A DNA stretch of 64,000 bases from Clostridiales bacterium 1_7_47FAA (GCA_000155435.1 DS990260.1:1411082-1475081); one strand, 5' to 3'. Counted from the first letter of the stretch, positions 10,445 to 19,363 are shown. Notes: generated from the sequence alone by a model not told the origin. Program-made: numbers and translations.

Positions 10445-12604
10445 TTATAAATGCAGCACCCTTTCCTTTATCTCCTGGGTCCTTCCCTGGTTCCAGAACT
10501 GGGTTCCGATATAACCGCAGGTCCTGCGGGCCACATTCAGCTTGTTCTCATCCCGGTTGCCGCACTTGGGGCATTCCCATACCAGCTTGCCGCTGTCATC
10601 GTTCACAATACGGATTTCCCCGTCAAAGCCGCATTCCTGGCAGAAATCGCTTTTTGTATTCAGTTCCGCATACATGATATTGTCATATATGTAGCGGATC
10701 AGCTGAAGCACGGCCGGAATATTATTCTGCATGTTGGGGACCTCCACATAGCTGATGGCGCCGCCTGTGGAAAGGGCCTGGAACTGGGATTCGAATTTCA
10801 GCTTTGCAAATGCGTCAATCTCCTCTGACACATTCACGTGATAGCTGTTGGTGATATAGCTCCTGTCCGTCACTCCCTCAATGATGCCAAAACGCTTCTG
10901 GAGGCATTTTGCAAACTTGTAGGTGGTGCTTTCAATGGGTGAACCGTAGATGCTGAACCCGATATTGGTTTCATCTTTCCAGCGGTTGCAGGCTTTGTTC
11001 ATATACTCCATGACCTCCAGGGCAAACGGCGCTGCCTCCGGGTCGGTGTGGGATTTGCCTGTCATATACTTCACGCACTCATAGAGGCCCGCATATCCAA
11101 GGGAGATGGTGGAATACCCGCCGTAGAGCAGCCTGTCAATGGTCTCCCCCTTCTTAAGCCGCGCCAGCGCGCCGTTCTGCCAGAGGATAGGCGCCGCATC
11201 TGAAAGCGTGCCCTTCAGACGGTTATGGCGGCACATCAGCGCGCGGTAGCAAAGGTCCAGGCGCTCATCGAATATGTTCCAGAACGCATCCATGTCCCCG
11301 CCGGAAGACAGCGCCACATCCACCAGGTTGATGGTGACCACGCCCTGGTTGAAACGGCCGTAGAACTTATAATTGCCATCCTCATCCTTCCAGGGGCTTA
11401 AGGCACTGCGGCATCCCATGACAGGGAAGCAGTTGCCTTCCTTCAGTTCCATCATCTTTTTCTCGGAAATGTAGTCGGGAACCAGACGCTTTGCAGTACA
11501 TCTGGCAGCCATTTCCGTCAGGTAATAGTACTCGGTGCCCTCAGTGATGTTATCCTCCTCCAGCACGTAAATCAGCTTGGGGAACGCGGGCGTGATCCAC
11601 ACCCCTGATTCATTCTTAACGCCCTGATAGCGCTGCTTTAAGGACTCCTCGATGATCAGGGCCAGGTCCTTTTTCTCCCTCTCGTTCTTCGCTTCATTCA
11701 GGTACATGAACACAGTCAGGAAAGGCGCCTGTCCATTGGTGGTCATCAGGGTTATGACCTGGTACTGGATGGTCTGCACGCCCTTGATTACCTCTTTGCG
11801 CAGCCGGTTCTCCACCACCTGGCGGATGGCTTCCTCGGAAGGGGTGCAGCCGAATGTCTTAACCTCCTCCAGTACCTCCGCATGTATTTTCTTTCTGGAT
11901 ACGTCCACAAAAGGAGCCAGATGTGCCAGGCTGATGCTCTGTCCGCCGTACTGGTTACTGGCTACCTGGGCAATAATCTGGGTGGCAATATTACAGGCCG
12001 TGGAAAAGCTGTGGGGCTTCTCAATCCTGGTCTCACTGATGACCGTGCCGTTCATAAGCATGTCCTCCAGGTTTACCAGGTCGCAGTTATGCATGTGCTG
12101 GGCAAAATAATCGGAATCATGGAAATGTATGATTCCCTCCTTGTCCGCCTCCACAATATCCTGGGGAAGAAGCATCCTCTTGGTCAGGTCCTTGCTGACC
12201 TCGCCCGCCATATAATCCCTCTGCACGCTGTTGACCGTCGGGTTCTTGTTGGAATTTTCCTGCTTCACATCCTCATTATTGCACTCAATCAGGGAAAGGA
12301 TACGGTTGTCCGTGGTGTTGGCCTTACGGATAAGGGAGCGCTGGAAGCGGTACCTTACATAATCCTTCGCCAGCTCAAAAGCGCCTGTGGACATGATCTG
12401 GTTCTCCACCATGTCCTGGATTTCCTCCACTGACACTGCACGGTTCAGCTTATCACATTTGTACTCCACATAATCCGCAATGTCCTTAATCTGTTCCATG
12501 CTCAGCTTGCTCTTGCCCGCTGCCACATTGGCCTTGGAGACAGCCACCACAATCTTATTTATGTCAAAATCTTCCTCCGCGCCATTCCTCTTGATAATCT
12601 TCAT
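10445..12604 (-). CDS. nrdD: anaerobic (class III) ribonucleoside-triphosphate reductase
   Basis: 719-aa oxygen-sensitive reductase making deoxynucleotides from NTPs. An N-terminal ATP-cone (about residues 1-95, starting IIKRNGAEEDFD) gives allosteric control. Near the C-terminus CQECGF and CPKCGN form the structural zinc site, and TCGYIG carries the radical glycine near residue 697. I prefer ATG 12604, which gives the common start MKIIKRNG; GTG two codons upstream is possible. Promoter and NrdR-like box lie upstream. It is essential for anaerobic DNA synthesis. Confidence 0.97.
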   Translation of the reverse strand: MKIIKRNGAEEDFDINKIVVAVSKANVAAGKSKLSMEQIKDIADYVEYKCDKLNRAVSVEEIQDMVENQIMSTGAFELAKDYVRYRFQRSLIRKANTTDNRILSLIECNNEDVKQENSNKNPTVNSVQRDYMAGEVSKDLTKRMLLPQDIVEADKEGIIHFHDSDYFAQHMHNCDLVNLEDMLMNGTVISETRIEKPHSFSTACNIATQIIAQVASNQYGGQSISLAHLAPFVDVSRKKIHAEVLEEVKTFGCTPSEEAIRQVVENRLRKEVIKGVQTIQYQVITLMTTNGQAPFLTVFMYLNEAKNEREKKDLALIIEESLKQRYQGVKNESGVWITPAFPKLIYVLEEDNITEGTEYYYLTEMAARCTAKRLVPDYISEKKMMELKEGNCFPVMGCRSALSPWKDEDGNYKFYGRFNQGVVTINLVDVALSSGGDMDAFWNIFDERLDLCYRALMCRHNRLKGTLSDAAPILWQNGALARLKKGETIDRLLYGGYSTISLGYAGLYECVKYMTGKSHTDPEAAPFALEVMEYMNKACNRWKDETNIGFSIYGSPIESTTYKFAKCLQKRFGIIEGVTDRSYITNSYHVNVSEEIDAFAKLKFESQFQALSTGGAISYVEVPNMQNNIPAVLQLIRYIYDNIMYAELNTKSDFCQECGFDGEIRIVNDDSGKLVWECPKCGNRDENKLNVARRTCGYIGTQFWNQGRTQEIKERVLHL

Positions 12605-12700
12605 TGTCACTACACTCCTTTTATCCGTCTACTCTCATACGCCGCCGCGTCCCCCGCGGTCCGGTGTATCTGTATCCTATCATATAATCCTGGAAAAATC

Positions 12701-12716
12701 TGTTGCTTGTGCAACA
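12701..12716. promoter_or_regulatory. inverted repeat at the nrdD transcription start
   Basis: TGTTGC-TTGT-GCAACA, perfect 6-bp arms with a 4-base centre, starts about 8 bases downstream of the nrdD -10 box. It could be an operator over the start site or a 5' hairpin of the mRNA. It does not match the NrdR consensus. Confidence 0.45.
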
Positions 12717-12723
12717 GTATATG

Positions 12724-12752
12724 ATTTTAGCACTAAATGTTGTGTTTTTCAA
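12724..12752 (-). promoter_or_regulatory. nrdD promoter
   Basis: TTGAAA (12747-12752) and TAAAAT (12724-12729) on the minus strand with a 17-base spacer, about 120 bases upstream of nrdD. Confidence 0.7.
12730..12745. promoter_or_regulatory. NrdR-like box inside the nrdD promoter spacer
   Basis: GCACTAAATGTTGTGT agrees with the published NrdR-box pattern (ACAC-like and GTGT-like ends around an AT-rich centre) at about 13 of 16 positions. It fills the spacer between -35 and -10, a classic repression position. NrdR boxes usually occur as tandem pairs about three helical turns apart; I did not find a convincing second copy. Confidence 0.5.
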
Positions 12753-12839
12753 GGGGAATATATACGATAGGATGTATTTCAGTAAAACGCTTGAAAGGCG
12801 TGGATTTTAGTAATGCCAGTTCATCATTGTGCTGATTTC

Positions 12840-13079
12840 CTAATCCAGGTAGGCTCCCACCGGGGAGGTATTATACTGCTTCAGTATCTCAATCAATACG
12901 GACCCGTCCGGCTCCACTGTCTCGGAAAGTATCTTGTACTGGGTCCGGTTCCGGTCCAGCTGCATCTTGTATTTGTCCACTTCCTCTTTGACCAGCTTCA
13001 CCGCCAGGTCGCTGCTTACATCCTCCTTCAGCATAAAATGCAGGGTCTGTCTGATACATGCCGCTTTGATTCTTTTCAT
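12840..13079 (-). CDS. small conserved-looking protein, function unknown
   Basis: 79-aa soluble, charged protein, largely predicted helical (LAVKLVKEEVDKYK in the middle), with no signal peptide, membrane span or metal motif. An AAGG-type ribosome site stands 8 bases before ATG 13079. Codon use and the clean start support a real gene. A possible promoter at 13275-13303 and a strong hairpin in the leader precede it. I do not recognise the family and assign no function. Confidence 0.65.
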   Translation of the reverse strand: MKRIKAACIRQTLHFMLKEDVSSDLAVKLVKEEVDKYKMQLDRNRTQYKILSETVEPDGSVLIEILKQYNTSPVGAYLD

Positions 13080-13148
13080 TCATTACACCTTCCTAATCAT
13101 AATTTTATATCAATGCCAAAGGCACCAATACCGTCTTATACGGCAACT

Positions 13149-13193
13149 AAAAAAGGCCCTTCTCACTCAGCGAATTTGAGCGAAACAGGCCTT
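13149..13193 (-). terminator. terminator-like hairpin between malR-type gene and the small gene
   Basis: On the minus strand AAGGCC (13193-13188) pairs with GGCCTT (13158-13153), followed by a run of six T; CTCA/TGAG pairing inside extends the structure. It may simply end the regulator transcript. If the promoter at 13275-13303 is real, it is an attenuator in the leader of the small gene. Confidence 0.6.
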
Positions 13194-13274
13194 CTTCCGT
13201 TTACCCGAAAATTACCAGTGGAGATTATCCATATAGATGAAAAATCCTCTGAAATCTTATGTTTTCCGGTATTG

Positions 13275-13303
13275 ATTATATCATATTTCCCGAATCTTCG
13301 TAA
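13275..13303 (-). promoter_or_regulatory. possible promoter for the 79-aa gene
   Basis: TTACGA (13298-13303) and TATAAT (13275-13280), minus strand, 17-base spacer. The -10 is consensus and the -35 weak. It would give a leader of nearly 190 bases containing the hairpin at 13149-13193. Confidence 0.4.
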
Positions 13304-13346
13304 GTAAAATTTTCCAGTTCCTGCACACTGTCCTTACATATGGTCC

Positions 13347-14372
13347 TTATCTGCCGGCCCTTGCGCAGCTCCCCCGCTCCACCATATGATGGGGCACGAT
13401 GATCTTCGTTGCAACCAGTTCCGGATTCTCCACGTGGCTGATCATCTGGGCCGCTGCCTCTATCCCCAGCTGGATGGAATTCACATCCACGGATGTGAGG
13501 GGCGGGGTGGTGAACCTGGAAAGCAGGGAGTTATTAAAGGAAATGATGGAGATGTCCTCAGGTATGGACAGTCCCAGTCCGATACATGCCTTTTCAAGGG
13601 CCACTGCCAGTATGTCATCACTGACCAGGACAGCAGTGGGGCGGTCCTCTCTGGTAAGCAGGGCCATCAGCACCTGGTTCTGGTCTTCCGGCACAGCCGG
13701 CGCCTCCACACACAGCCCGGGCCGAAAGGGGATCTGATGTTCCGTCAGGGCCAGCATATACCCCATCTTCCTGTCATTGTTAAACAGCAGGGAGTGGTCG
13801 CCTGACAGATAGGCAATCCTCTCATGGCCCAGGCTTAACAGGTAAGCCGCCGCCTCCCTGCCTGCAAGCACATTGTCATTGTCCACATAGATGGTCTGGT
13901 TCACATTCCTGTACGCCTTTCCAATCAGCACATATAACAGCCCTTCCTCGTACAGGTAGTCCAGGACCGGGTCCTGCTCCTTGGAATACAGTACAATAAA
14001 TCCTTCCGCCAGCCCGGTCCTTGCCATATTCTTTATGACCTGAAGTATCTCATCCTCGTTCTGGCCCGTGATTACCGTATTGATATACTGTTTCTGATTA
14101 CAGTACTGGCTGATGCCCCTGATCACTTCCAGATAAAACGCATTCTGGTATGCCTCCCACTGGGATGGCGGCAGAATGATCCCAATGGTCCTGGAATTCT
14201 GGGTAGCCAGGCTGCTGGCCTGGAAATTAGGCTCATACCCCAGTTTTGCCATGGCCTGCCGTACCTTCTCCTTGGTCTGGCGGCTGATGGACGGATGGTC
14301 CTTGCAGGTGCGGCTCACGGTTGACGGGGATACTCCGGCAAGGGCGGCAACATCTTTAATTGTAACAGGCAT
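13347..14372 (-). CDS. malR: LacI-family transcriptional regulator, probable maltose repressor
   Basis: 341-aa LacI/GalR regulator. The N-terminal helix-turn-helix and hinge (VTIKDVAALAGVSPSTVSR, hinge near residues 45-58) are followed by a periplasmic-binding-protein-like effector domain (about 60-335, starting TIGIILPPSQ). ATG 14372 has AAGGAGG upstream. The gene is divergent from the PTS/phosphatase/glucanotransferase operon, and CGCAA/TTGCG operators lie in the shared region, so it most likely represses that operon and itself. The symbol rests on context and site similarity to MalR operators. Confidence 0.82.
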   Translation of the reverse strand: MPVTIKDVAALAGVSPSTVSRTCKDHPSISRQTKEKVRQAMAKLGYEPNFQASSLATQNSRTIGIILPPSQWEAYQNAFYLEVIRGISQYCNQKQYINTVITGQNEDEILQVIKNMARTGLAEGFIVLYSKEQDPVLDYLYEEGLLYVLIGKAYRNVNQTIYVDNDNVLAGREAAAYLLSLGHERIAYLSGDHSLLFNNDRKMGYMLALTEHQIPFRPGLCVEAPAVPEDQNQVLMALLTREDRPTAVLVSDDILAVALEKACIGLGLSIPEDISIISFNNSLLSRFTTPPLTSVDVNSIQLGIEAAAQMISHVENPELVATKIIVPHHMVERGSCARAGR

Positions 14373-14425
14373 AACGCGCCTCCTTAATCATCAGATTCAC
14401 TTGAGGATTCAATCACTCTTCCTAT

Positions 14426-14454
14426 ATTGTAATATTCAATGCAACTTTTGTCAA
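14426..14454 (-). promoter_or_regulatory. promoter of the LacI-family regulator
   Basis: TTGACA (14449-14454) and TACAAT (14426-14431), minus strand, 17-base spacer, 54 bases upstream of the regulator ATG. The operator at 14462-14474 stands just upstream of the -35 box. Confidence 0.75.
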
Positions 14455-14461
14455 ACTTTTT

Positions 14462-14474
14462 CGCAATGTTTGCG
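14462..14474. promoter_or_regulatory. MalR-like operator near the regulator promoter
   Basis: CGCAA-TGT-TTGCG, inverted arms of 5 bp, seven bases upstream of the regulator -35 box. The arms equal those of the operator at 14613-14628, consistent with autoregulation. Confidence 0.55.
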
Positions 14475-14581
14475 TAACTTTCAATCCTATAATTGCATGA
14501 ATTTACACTGAAATCTTGCACAAAACCCCATTGCCATTTTTGTGCAAAAGGTAGAAAGAACTGTTTTTTCATAAATGATGC

Positions 14582-14610
14582 TTGCATTCCATCCGCAAAC
14601 GGGCTATATT
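14582..14610 (+). promoter_or_regulatory. promoter of the maltose PTS operon
   Basis: TTGCAT (14582-14587) and TATATT (14605-14610) with 17 bases between, about 70 bases upstream of the PTS start. The operator at 14613-14628 covers the expected transcription start. Confidence 0.65.
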
Positions 14611-14612
14611 TA

Positions 14613-14628
14613 ACGCAAGCGGTTGCGT
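14613..14628. promoter_or_regulatory. MalR-like operator over the PTS transcription start
   Basis: ACGCAA-GCGG-TTGCGT has perfect 6-bp arms and closely resembles the GCAA-n-CG-n-TTGC pattern of LacI/GalR-family and catabolite sites. It starts 3 bases after the -10 box, so binding would block initiation. The whole 306-base intergenic region 14373-14678 holds the two divergent promoters, both operators and a few CGCAA/TGCAA half-sites, and no gene. Confidence 0.7.
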
Positions 14629-14678
14629 AATTTAATGCAACTATTCGCGTAACATAATTTCAGGAGGTCAGGTCACAT

Positions 14679-16847
14679 ATGAACAAAAAAGACGACGGCT
14701 GTATCGGCATCAGGATTTTGTCTCCCTTAACAGGGACAGCAGTAGCATTAGAGGAAGTACCGGATCCGGTATTTTCCCAGAAGATCATTGGGGATGGGAT
14801 TGCCATCATCCCACAGGACGGGAAACTGGTAAGCCCCATTGACGGTGAGGTTGTATCCGTGGCAGAAACCCTTCATGCCTATGGGCTGCGCTCAGAGGAC
14901 GGGATTGAGGTCATGGTGCACTTCGGCCTGGAGACCGTGGCATTAAAAGGGGAATATTTTACATGCCATGTAAAACAGGGGGATAAGGTAAAAGCAGGGG
15001 ACCTGCTGGCAGAAGCCGACCTAAAGGGGCTGGAGGAAAAGCAGGTCAGCCTCATCACTCCCGTACTCATCTGCGGCGGTATGGAAAACCGCACCATGAA
15101 CACGGTCACCGGCCCTGTATCCGCTGGCAGGGATACCGTAATCACGCTGCTGGATAAGTGTCCGCCGGATGACGCCCCTGCCCCTGGACCTGAAAAGAAA
15201 AAATCCAGGTCCCCCATCAACTTTGATTTCCTCCAGAAGCTTGGCAAGGTCCTGATGACCGTAATCGCGGTCATGCCCGCAGCCGGACTCATGATCAGCG
15301 TGGGGAAGCTGGTACAGATGGCCGGAGGGGACATGAATTTTGTCCTTACCCTGGGAAGGACCATGGAAACCATCGGATGGGCCATCATCAATAACCTGCA
15401 TATCCTCTTTGCCGTGGCCATCGGCGGTTCCTGGGCAAAGGAACGTGCCGGAGGCGCATTTGCAGCCGTGATTGCATTTGTCCTTATCAATGTCATCACC
15501 GGGGCCCTGTTCGGTGTCAGCAGCGCTGACATAAGTAACCCCGAGGCCGTCACCCGCACCCTTCTCGGACAGGAGATCCTGGTAAATGGATACTTCACCT
15601 CAGTCCTTGGCGCGCCTGCCCTTAATATGGGCGTGTTCGTGGGTATCATATCCGGATTTGCAGGCGGGGTCATCTATAATAAATATTACAACTACAGGAA
15701 ACTGCCGGATGCATTGGCATTCTTTAACGGCAAGCGTTTCGTTCCCATGGTGGTCATTGCATGGTCGGTCGTCATTTCCCTGGTGCTGGCCATTGTGTGG
15801 CCGGTGGTGCAGACCGGGATTAATTCCTTCGGCGTGTGGATAGCTAACTCCTCTGCCACCTCCCCCATACTGGCGCCCTTTATATACGGGACCCTGGAAC
15901 GTCTCCTCCTGCCCTTTGGCCTCCATCATATGCTGACCATACCGATGAACTACACTTCCTTTGGGGGAACTTACACCATCCTTACCGGGGTCAACGCAGG
16001 CTCACAGGTATTTGGCCAGGATCCCCTGTGGCTTGCATGGGCCACTGACCTGATTAACCTGCAGAACGCCGGGGATATCGCCGGATACCAGAACCTGCTC
16101 ACCACCATCACCCCTGCCCGCTTTAAGGTGGGACAGATGATTGGCGCAACCGGACTGCTTCTTGGTATTGCGCTGGCAATGTACCGCCGCGTGGACGTGG
16201 ATAAACGCAGTAAATACCGCTCCATGTTTGTTTCCACCGTACTGGCCGTATTCCTGACCGGTGTGACAGAACCGCTGGAATTCATGTTCATGTTCTGCGC
16301 ACTGCCACTATATCTGGTATATGCCGTGCTTCAGGGATGTGCATTTGCCATGGCCGGTATCATCCATCTGCGTCTGCATTCCTTTGGAAACCTGGAGTTC
16401 CTGACCCGTATCCCCATGTCCCTGAAAGCCGGACTGGGAGGCGATATCATTAACTTCATCATCTGTGTCGCGGTTTTCTTTGCCGTTGGATACGCCATTG
16501 CCTATTTCATGATTGGCAGGTTCCATTTTGCCACCCCGGGACGGCTGGGCAACTACACGGATGATAACGGGTCCGGGGACAGCCAGGACGCGCCTGAAAA
16601 GCAGATTTCCGGCAACCGTCAGGCTGAGCGCATCATCACGCTGTTGGGCGGCAGGGATAATATCCTGCTGGTGGACGCATGCATGACCCGGCTGCGCGTT
16701 ACGGTAAAGGATATCACAAAGGTGGCTGAACTGGCTGACTGGAAGGCGGAAGGGGCCATGGGCCTGATTAAGAAAGACCAGGGCATCCAGGCCGTATACG
16801 GCCCGAAGGCAGATGTGCTGAAGTCCGATATTAATGATATACTGTAA
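14679..16847 (+). CDS. PTS transporter subunit IIABC, maltose/glucose family
   Basis: 722-aa phosphotransferase permease that imports and phosphorylates a sugar. Domain order here is IIA-IIC-IIB: an N-terminal IIA-Glc domain (about 12-150) with phospho-His81 in VMVHFGLETV and His66; a IIC membrane domain (about 175-620) with many hydrophobic segments; and a C-terminal IIB domain with phospho-Cys668 in DACMTRLRV. AGGAGG precedes ATG 14679. The downstream phosphatase and glucanotransferase and the divergent MalR-type regulator point to maltose, giving maltose-6'-phosphate; glucose cannot be excluded from sequence alone. Confidence 0.92.
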   Translation: MNKKDDGCIGIRILSPLTGTAVALEEVPDPVFSQKIIGDGIAIIPQDGKLVSPIDGEVVSVAETLHAYGLRSEDGIEVMVHFGLETVALKGEYFTCHVKQGDKVKAGDLLAEADLKGLEEKQVSLITPVLICGGMENRTMNTVTGPVSAGRDTVITLLDKCPPDDAPAPGPEKKKSRSPINFDFLQKLGKVLMTVIAVMPAAGLMISVGKLVQMAGGDMNFVLTLGRTMETIGWAIINNLHILFAVAIGGSWAKERAGGAFAAVIAFVLINVITGALFGVSSADISNPEAVTRTLLGQEILVNGYFTSVLGAPALNMGVFVGIISGFAGGVIYNKYYNYRKLPDALAFFNGKRFVPMVVIAWSVVISLVLAIVWPVVQTGINSFGVWIANSSATSPILAPFIYGTLERLLLPFGLHHMLTIPMNYTSFGGTYTILTGVNAGSQVFGQDPLWLAWATDLINLQNAGDIAGYQNLLTTITPARFKVGQMIGATGLLLGIALAMYRRVDVDKRSKYRSMFVSTVLAVFLTGVTEPLEFMFMFCALPLYLVYAVLQGCAFAMAGIIHLRLHSFGNLEFLTRIPMSLKAGLGGDIINFIICVAVFFAVGYAIAYFMIGRFHFATPGRLGNYTDDNGSGDSQDAPEKQISGNRQAERIITLLGGRDNILLVDACMTRLRVTVKDITKVAELADWKAEGAMGLIKKDQGIQAVYGPKADVLKSDINDIL

Positions 16848-16878
16848 AGCAGGGCAGGAGCCCACAGGAAGGAGTACC

Positions 16879-17814
16879 ATGAAACTGATGACATTAAACA
16901 CCCACAGCCTTGAGGAAGAAAACTACGAGGCCAAGCTCCACGCCTTTGCCGAAGGCGTCTGCAGGGCTGAGCCGGATATCATAGCGCTTCAGGAAGTCAA
17001 TCAGACCCAGATTGCTGCCCCGGTGGACAAAAAGGATCTGGAACTATATGGGTATGTGCCATGTGCTCCTTGTACTCCATATGCCCCTCATGCGCAATGT
17101 GCGTCCGTCTCCCAATGCAGCGTTCATCCCTCCCCCATCCCCCGCACGGATAACCACGCATACCGCGCAGCCAGGATCTGCGCGGAGCACGGCAGGCCCT
17201 ACCATTGGACCTGGATCGGGGCTAAGACCGGATACGGTAAATACGATGAGGGCCTGGCCATCTTAAGCCGGATTCCCATTGCGGAAACAAAGCAGTTTTA
17301 TATCACAGCCTCACAGGACTATGCCAACTGGAAGACACGCAAGATCTTAGGGATAGGGATTGCCGCGGAACATGGCATGGAATATTTTTACACCGTCCAT
17401 ATGGGATGGTGGAAGGATGAAGACGAACCATTTGAAGGACAGTGGGAACGGATCCGAAGGGAGCTGGGGGATGGGGCGTGTCTGGAAACATACCCTGGAC
17501 CTGTGTGGCTCATGGGCGATTTCAATTCCCCTGCCCATGTACGGGGCGAGGGCAGGGACCTGATACGCGGCTTCGGATGGCTGGACAGCTACGAACTGGC
17601 TGGCAGCAAAGACAGCGGGATCACGGTGGGCCATGCCATTGACGGCTGGAGGGAACAGGGGGATGTTTCCGGTATGCGCATTGATTATATCTGGACCAGC
17701 CGCAAGGTCCCGGTCCGGTCCTCCCGCGTCATATTTAACGGCTCCTATGAGCCAATCGTGTCGGACCACTATGGAATCATCGTGGAATATGAACCAGGGC
17801 ATCATTGCCCATGA
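16879..17814 (+). CDS. mapP: maltose-6'-phosphate phosphatase (endonuclease/exonuclease/phosphatase fold)
   Basis: 311-aa metal-dependent hydrolase of the EEP superfamily. Motifs in order: TLNTHS near the start, ALQEVNQ (metal-binding Glu), WLMGDFNSPA, and VSDHYGI with the catalytic Asp-His. ATG 16879 has AAGGAG 8 bases upstream. In Lactobacillales the homologue MapP, encoded beside a maltose PTS, dephosphorylates maltose-6'-phosphate; the same gene order here supports that role rather than a nuclease. A Cys/Pro/His-rich stretch at about residues 60-92 looks like a lineage-specific insertion. It lies 31 bases after the PTS gene and 17 before malQ. Confidence 0.85.
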   Translation: MKLMTLNTHSLEEENYEAKLHAFAEGVCRAEPDIIALQEVNQTQIAAPVDKKDLELYGYVPCAPCTPYAPHAQCASVSQCSVHPSPIPRTDNHAYRAARICAEHGRPYHWTWIGAKTGYGKYDEGLAILSRIPIAETKQFYITASQDYANWKTRKILGIGIAAEHGMEYFYTVHMGWWKDEDEPFEGQWERIRRELGDGACLETYPGPVWLMGDFNSPAHVRGEGRDLIRGFGWLDSYELAGSKDSGITVGHAIDGWREQGDVSGMRIDYIWTSRKVPVRSSRVIFNGSYEPIVSDHYGIIVEYEPGHHCP

Positions 17815-17831
17815 AAAGGAGTATATAGAAA

Positions 17832-19331
17832 ATGAAACGAGAAAGCGGAATCTTACTGTCCATTGCCAGCCTGCCTTCCAGATATGGAATCGGCTGTTTC
17901 TCAAAGGAAGCCTACGAATTCGTGGACCAGCTGAAACAGGCCGGCCAGTCCTGCTGGCAGATTCTTCCCCTGGGTCCCACAAGCTATGGCGATTCCCCCT
18001 ACCAGTCCTTTTCCACCTTTGCCGGGAATCCATATTTCATCAGCCTGGAGGATTTGATTGAGGAAGGGGTGCTGACCAGAAAGGAATGTGAAAGCGCTGA
18101 CTTTGGGGCGCATCCCGGGGCCGTGGACTATGCAAAGATATATAAGGAACGTTTCCCCCTCCTGCGCCTTGCCTATGAGCGCAGCAACATCAGCCAGGAT
18201 GAGGAATTTAAACAGTTTGCAGCCGATAATAAGTGGTGGCTTGAAGACTACGCCCTGTTCATGGCCGTAAAATCCAGATTTGACGGAAAACCATGGACAC
18301 AGTGGGCAGAGGATATCCGCCTGCGCTGGCAGAATGCCCTGGACTACTACCGGAGGGAACTGTATTATGACATTGAGTTCCATGAATATCTCCAGTTTAA
18401 ATTCATCCGGCAATGGAATAAGCTAAAATCCTATGCCAACCATAACGGCATCCGCATTGTAGGCGACATCCCCATCTATGTGGCCATGGACAGCGCCGAT
18501 GCCTGGGCGCATCCTGAACTGTTTGAGCTGGACCGGGACAATGTACCCACTGCTGTTGCCGGCTGTCCGCCGGACGGCTTCTCCTCCACGGGCCAGCTCT
18601 GGGGCAATCCGCTTTACCGCTGGGACTATCACAGGCAGACCGGATACCAGTGGTGGATCAGCCGCCTGTCCTACTGCTATAGGCTGTATGATGTGGTGAG
18701 GATTGACCATTTCCGTGGATTTGACGAATACTACTCCATCCCGGCAGGCTCTGACACAGCCATCGGGGGCCACTGGGAACAGGGGCCTGGCATCGGGTTC
18801 TTCCATGCAGTAAAACAGGCCCTGGGCGAAAAGGAAATCATTGCCGAGGACCTTGGGTATGTGACGGACTCGGTCCGCCAATTGGTTAAGGACTGTTCCT
18901 TCCCTGGCATGAAGGTGCTGGAATTTGCCTTTGACTCCAGGGATTCAGGCTGCGCCAGCGATTATCTGCCCCACAACTATCCTGAAAACTGTGTGGCCTA
19001 CACAGGTACCCATGACAATGAAACCATCACGGGGTGGTTTAACTCCATCACGCCCGCGGAGCAAACGCTTGCCAGGGACTATCTGTGCGATTCCCATACG
19101 CCGGAAAACAGATTATATCTGTCCTTCATCAGCCTGATCATGCGCAGCCAGGCCCGGCTGTGCATCATCCCCCTTCAGGACTACATGGGACTGGACAATG
19201 ACTGCCGCGTCAACACTCCCTCCACGGTAGGCGCAAACTGGAAATGGAGGCTCCTCCCCGGCCAGGTCACAAAGGAACTGCTTCAGACCATCGGGGCTGT
19301 CACGCTGCGGTACGGGCGGTGGAACTGGTAA
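17832..19331 (+). CDS. malQ: 4-alpha-glucanotransferase (amylomaltase, GH77)
   Basis: 499-aa cytoplasmic disproportionating enzyme that transfers glucan segments between maltose and maltodextrins and releases glucose. GH77 landmarks: SLPSRYGIGCFS and WQILPLGPT at the start, RIDHFRGF with the nucleophile Asp, IIAEDLG with the general acid, and GTHDNETITGW late in the barrel. AAGGAG stands upstream of ATG 17832. It uses the maltose released by MapP. It is the last gene of the operon and is followed by a terminator. Confidence 0.96.
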   Translation: MKRESGILLSIASLPSRYGIGCFSKEAYEFVDQLKQAGQSCWQILPLGPTSYGDSPYQSFSTFAGNPYFISLEDLIEEGVLTRKECESADFGAHPGAVDYAKIYKERFPLLRLAYERSNISQDEEFKQFAADNKWWLEDYALFMAVKSRFDGKPWTQWAEDIRLRWQNALDYYRRELYYDIEFHEYLQFKFIRQWNKLKSYANHNGIRIVGDIPIYVAMDSADAWAHPELFELDRDNVPTAVAGCPPDGFSSTGQLWGNPLYRWDYHRQTGYQWWISRLSYCYRLYDVVRIDHFRGFDEYYSIPAGSDTAIGGHWEQGPGIGFFHAVKQALGEKEIIAEDLGYVTDSVRQLVKDCSFPGMKVLEFAFDSRDSGCASDYLPHNYPENCVAYTGTHDNETITGWFNSITPAEQTLARDYLCDSHTPENRLYLSFISLIMRSQARLCIIPLQDYMGLDNDCRVNTPSTVGANWKWRLLPGQVTKELLQTIGAVTLRYGRWNW

Positions 19332-19338
19332 GGACATG

Positions 19339-19363
19339 GGATGGATATCCCCCATCCTTTTTT
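19339..19363 (+). terminator. terminator of the maltose operon
   Basis: GGATGG (19339-19344) pairs with CCATCC (19352-19357), followed by six T. It begins 7 bases beyond the malQ stop codon. The convergent reductase gene ends 12 bases further on. Confidence 0.75.

Noticed and set aside
12674-12773. ATCCTATC / GATAGGAT inverted pair around the nrdD promoter
   Set aside because: The 8-bp arms are 84 bases apart and show no relation to promoter geometry; likely chance in an AT-rich stretch.
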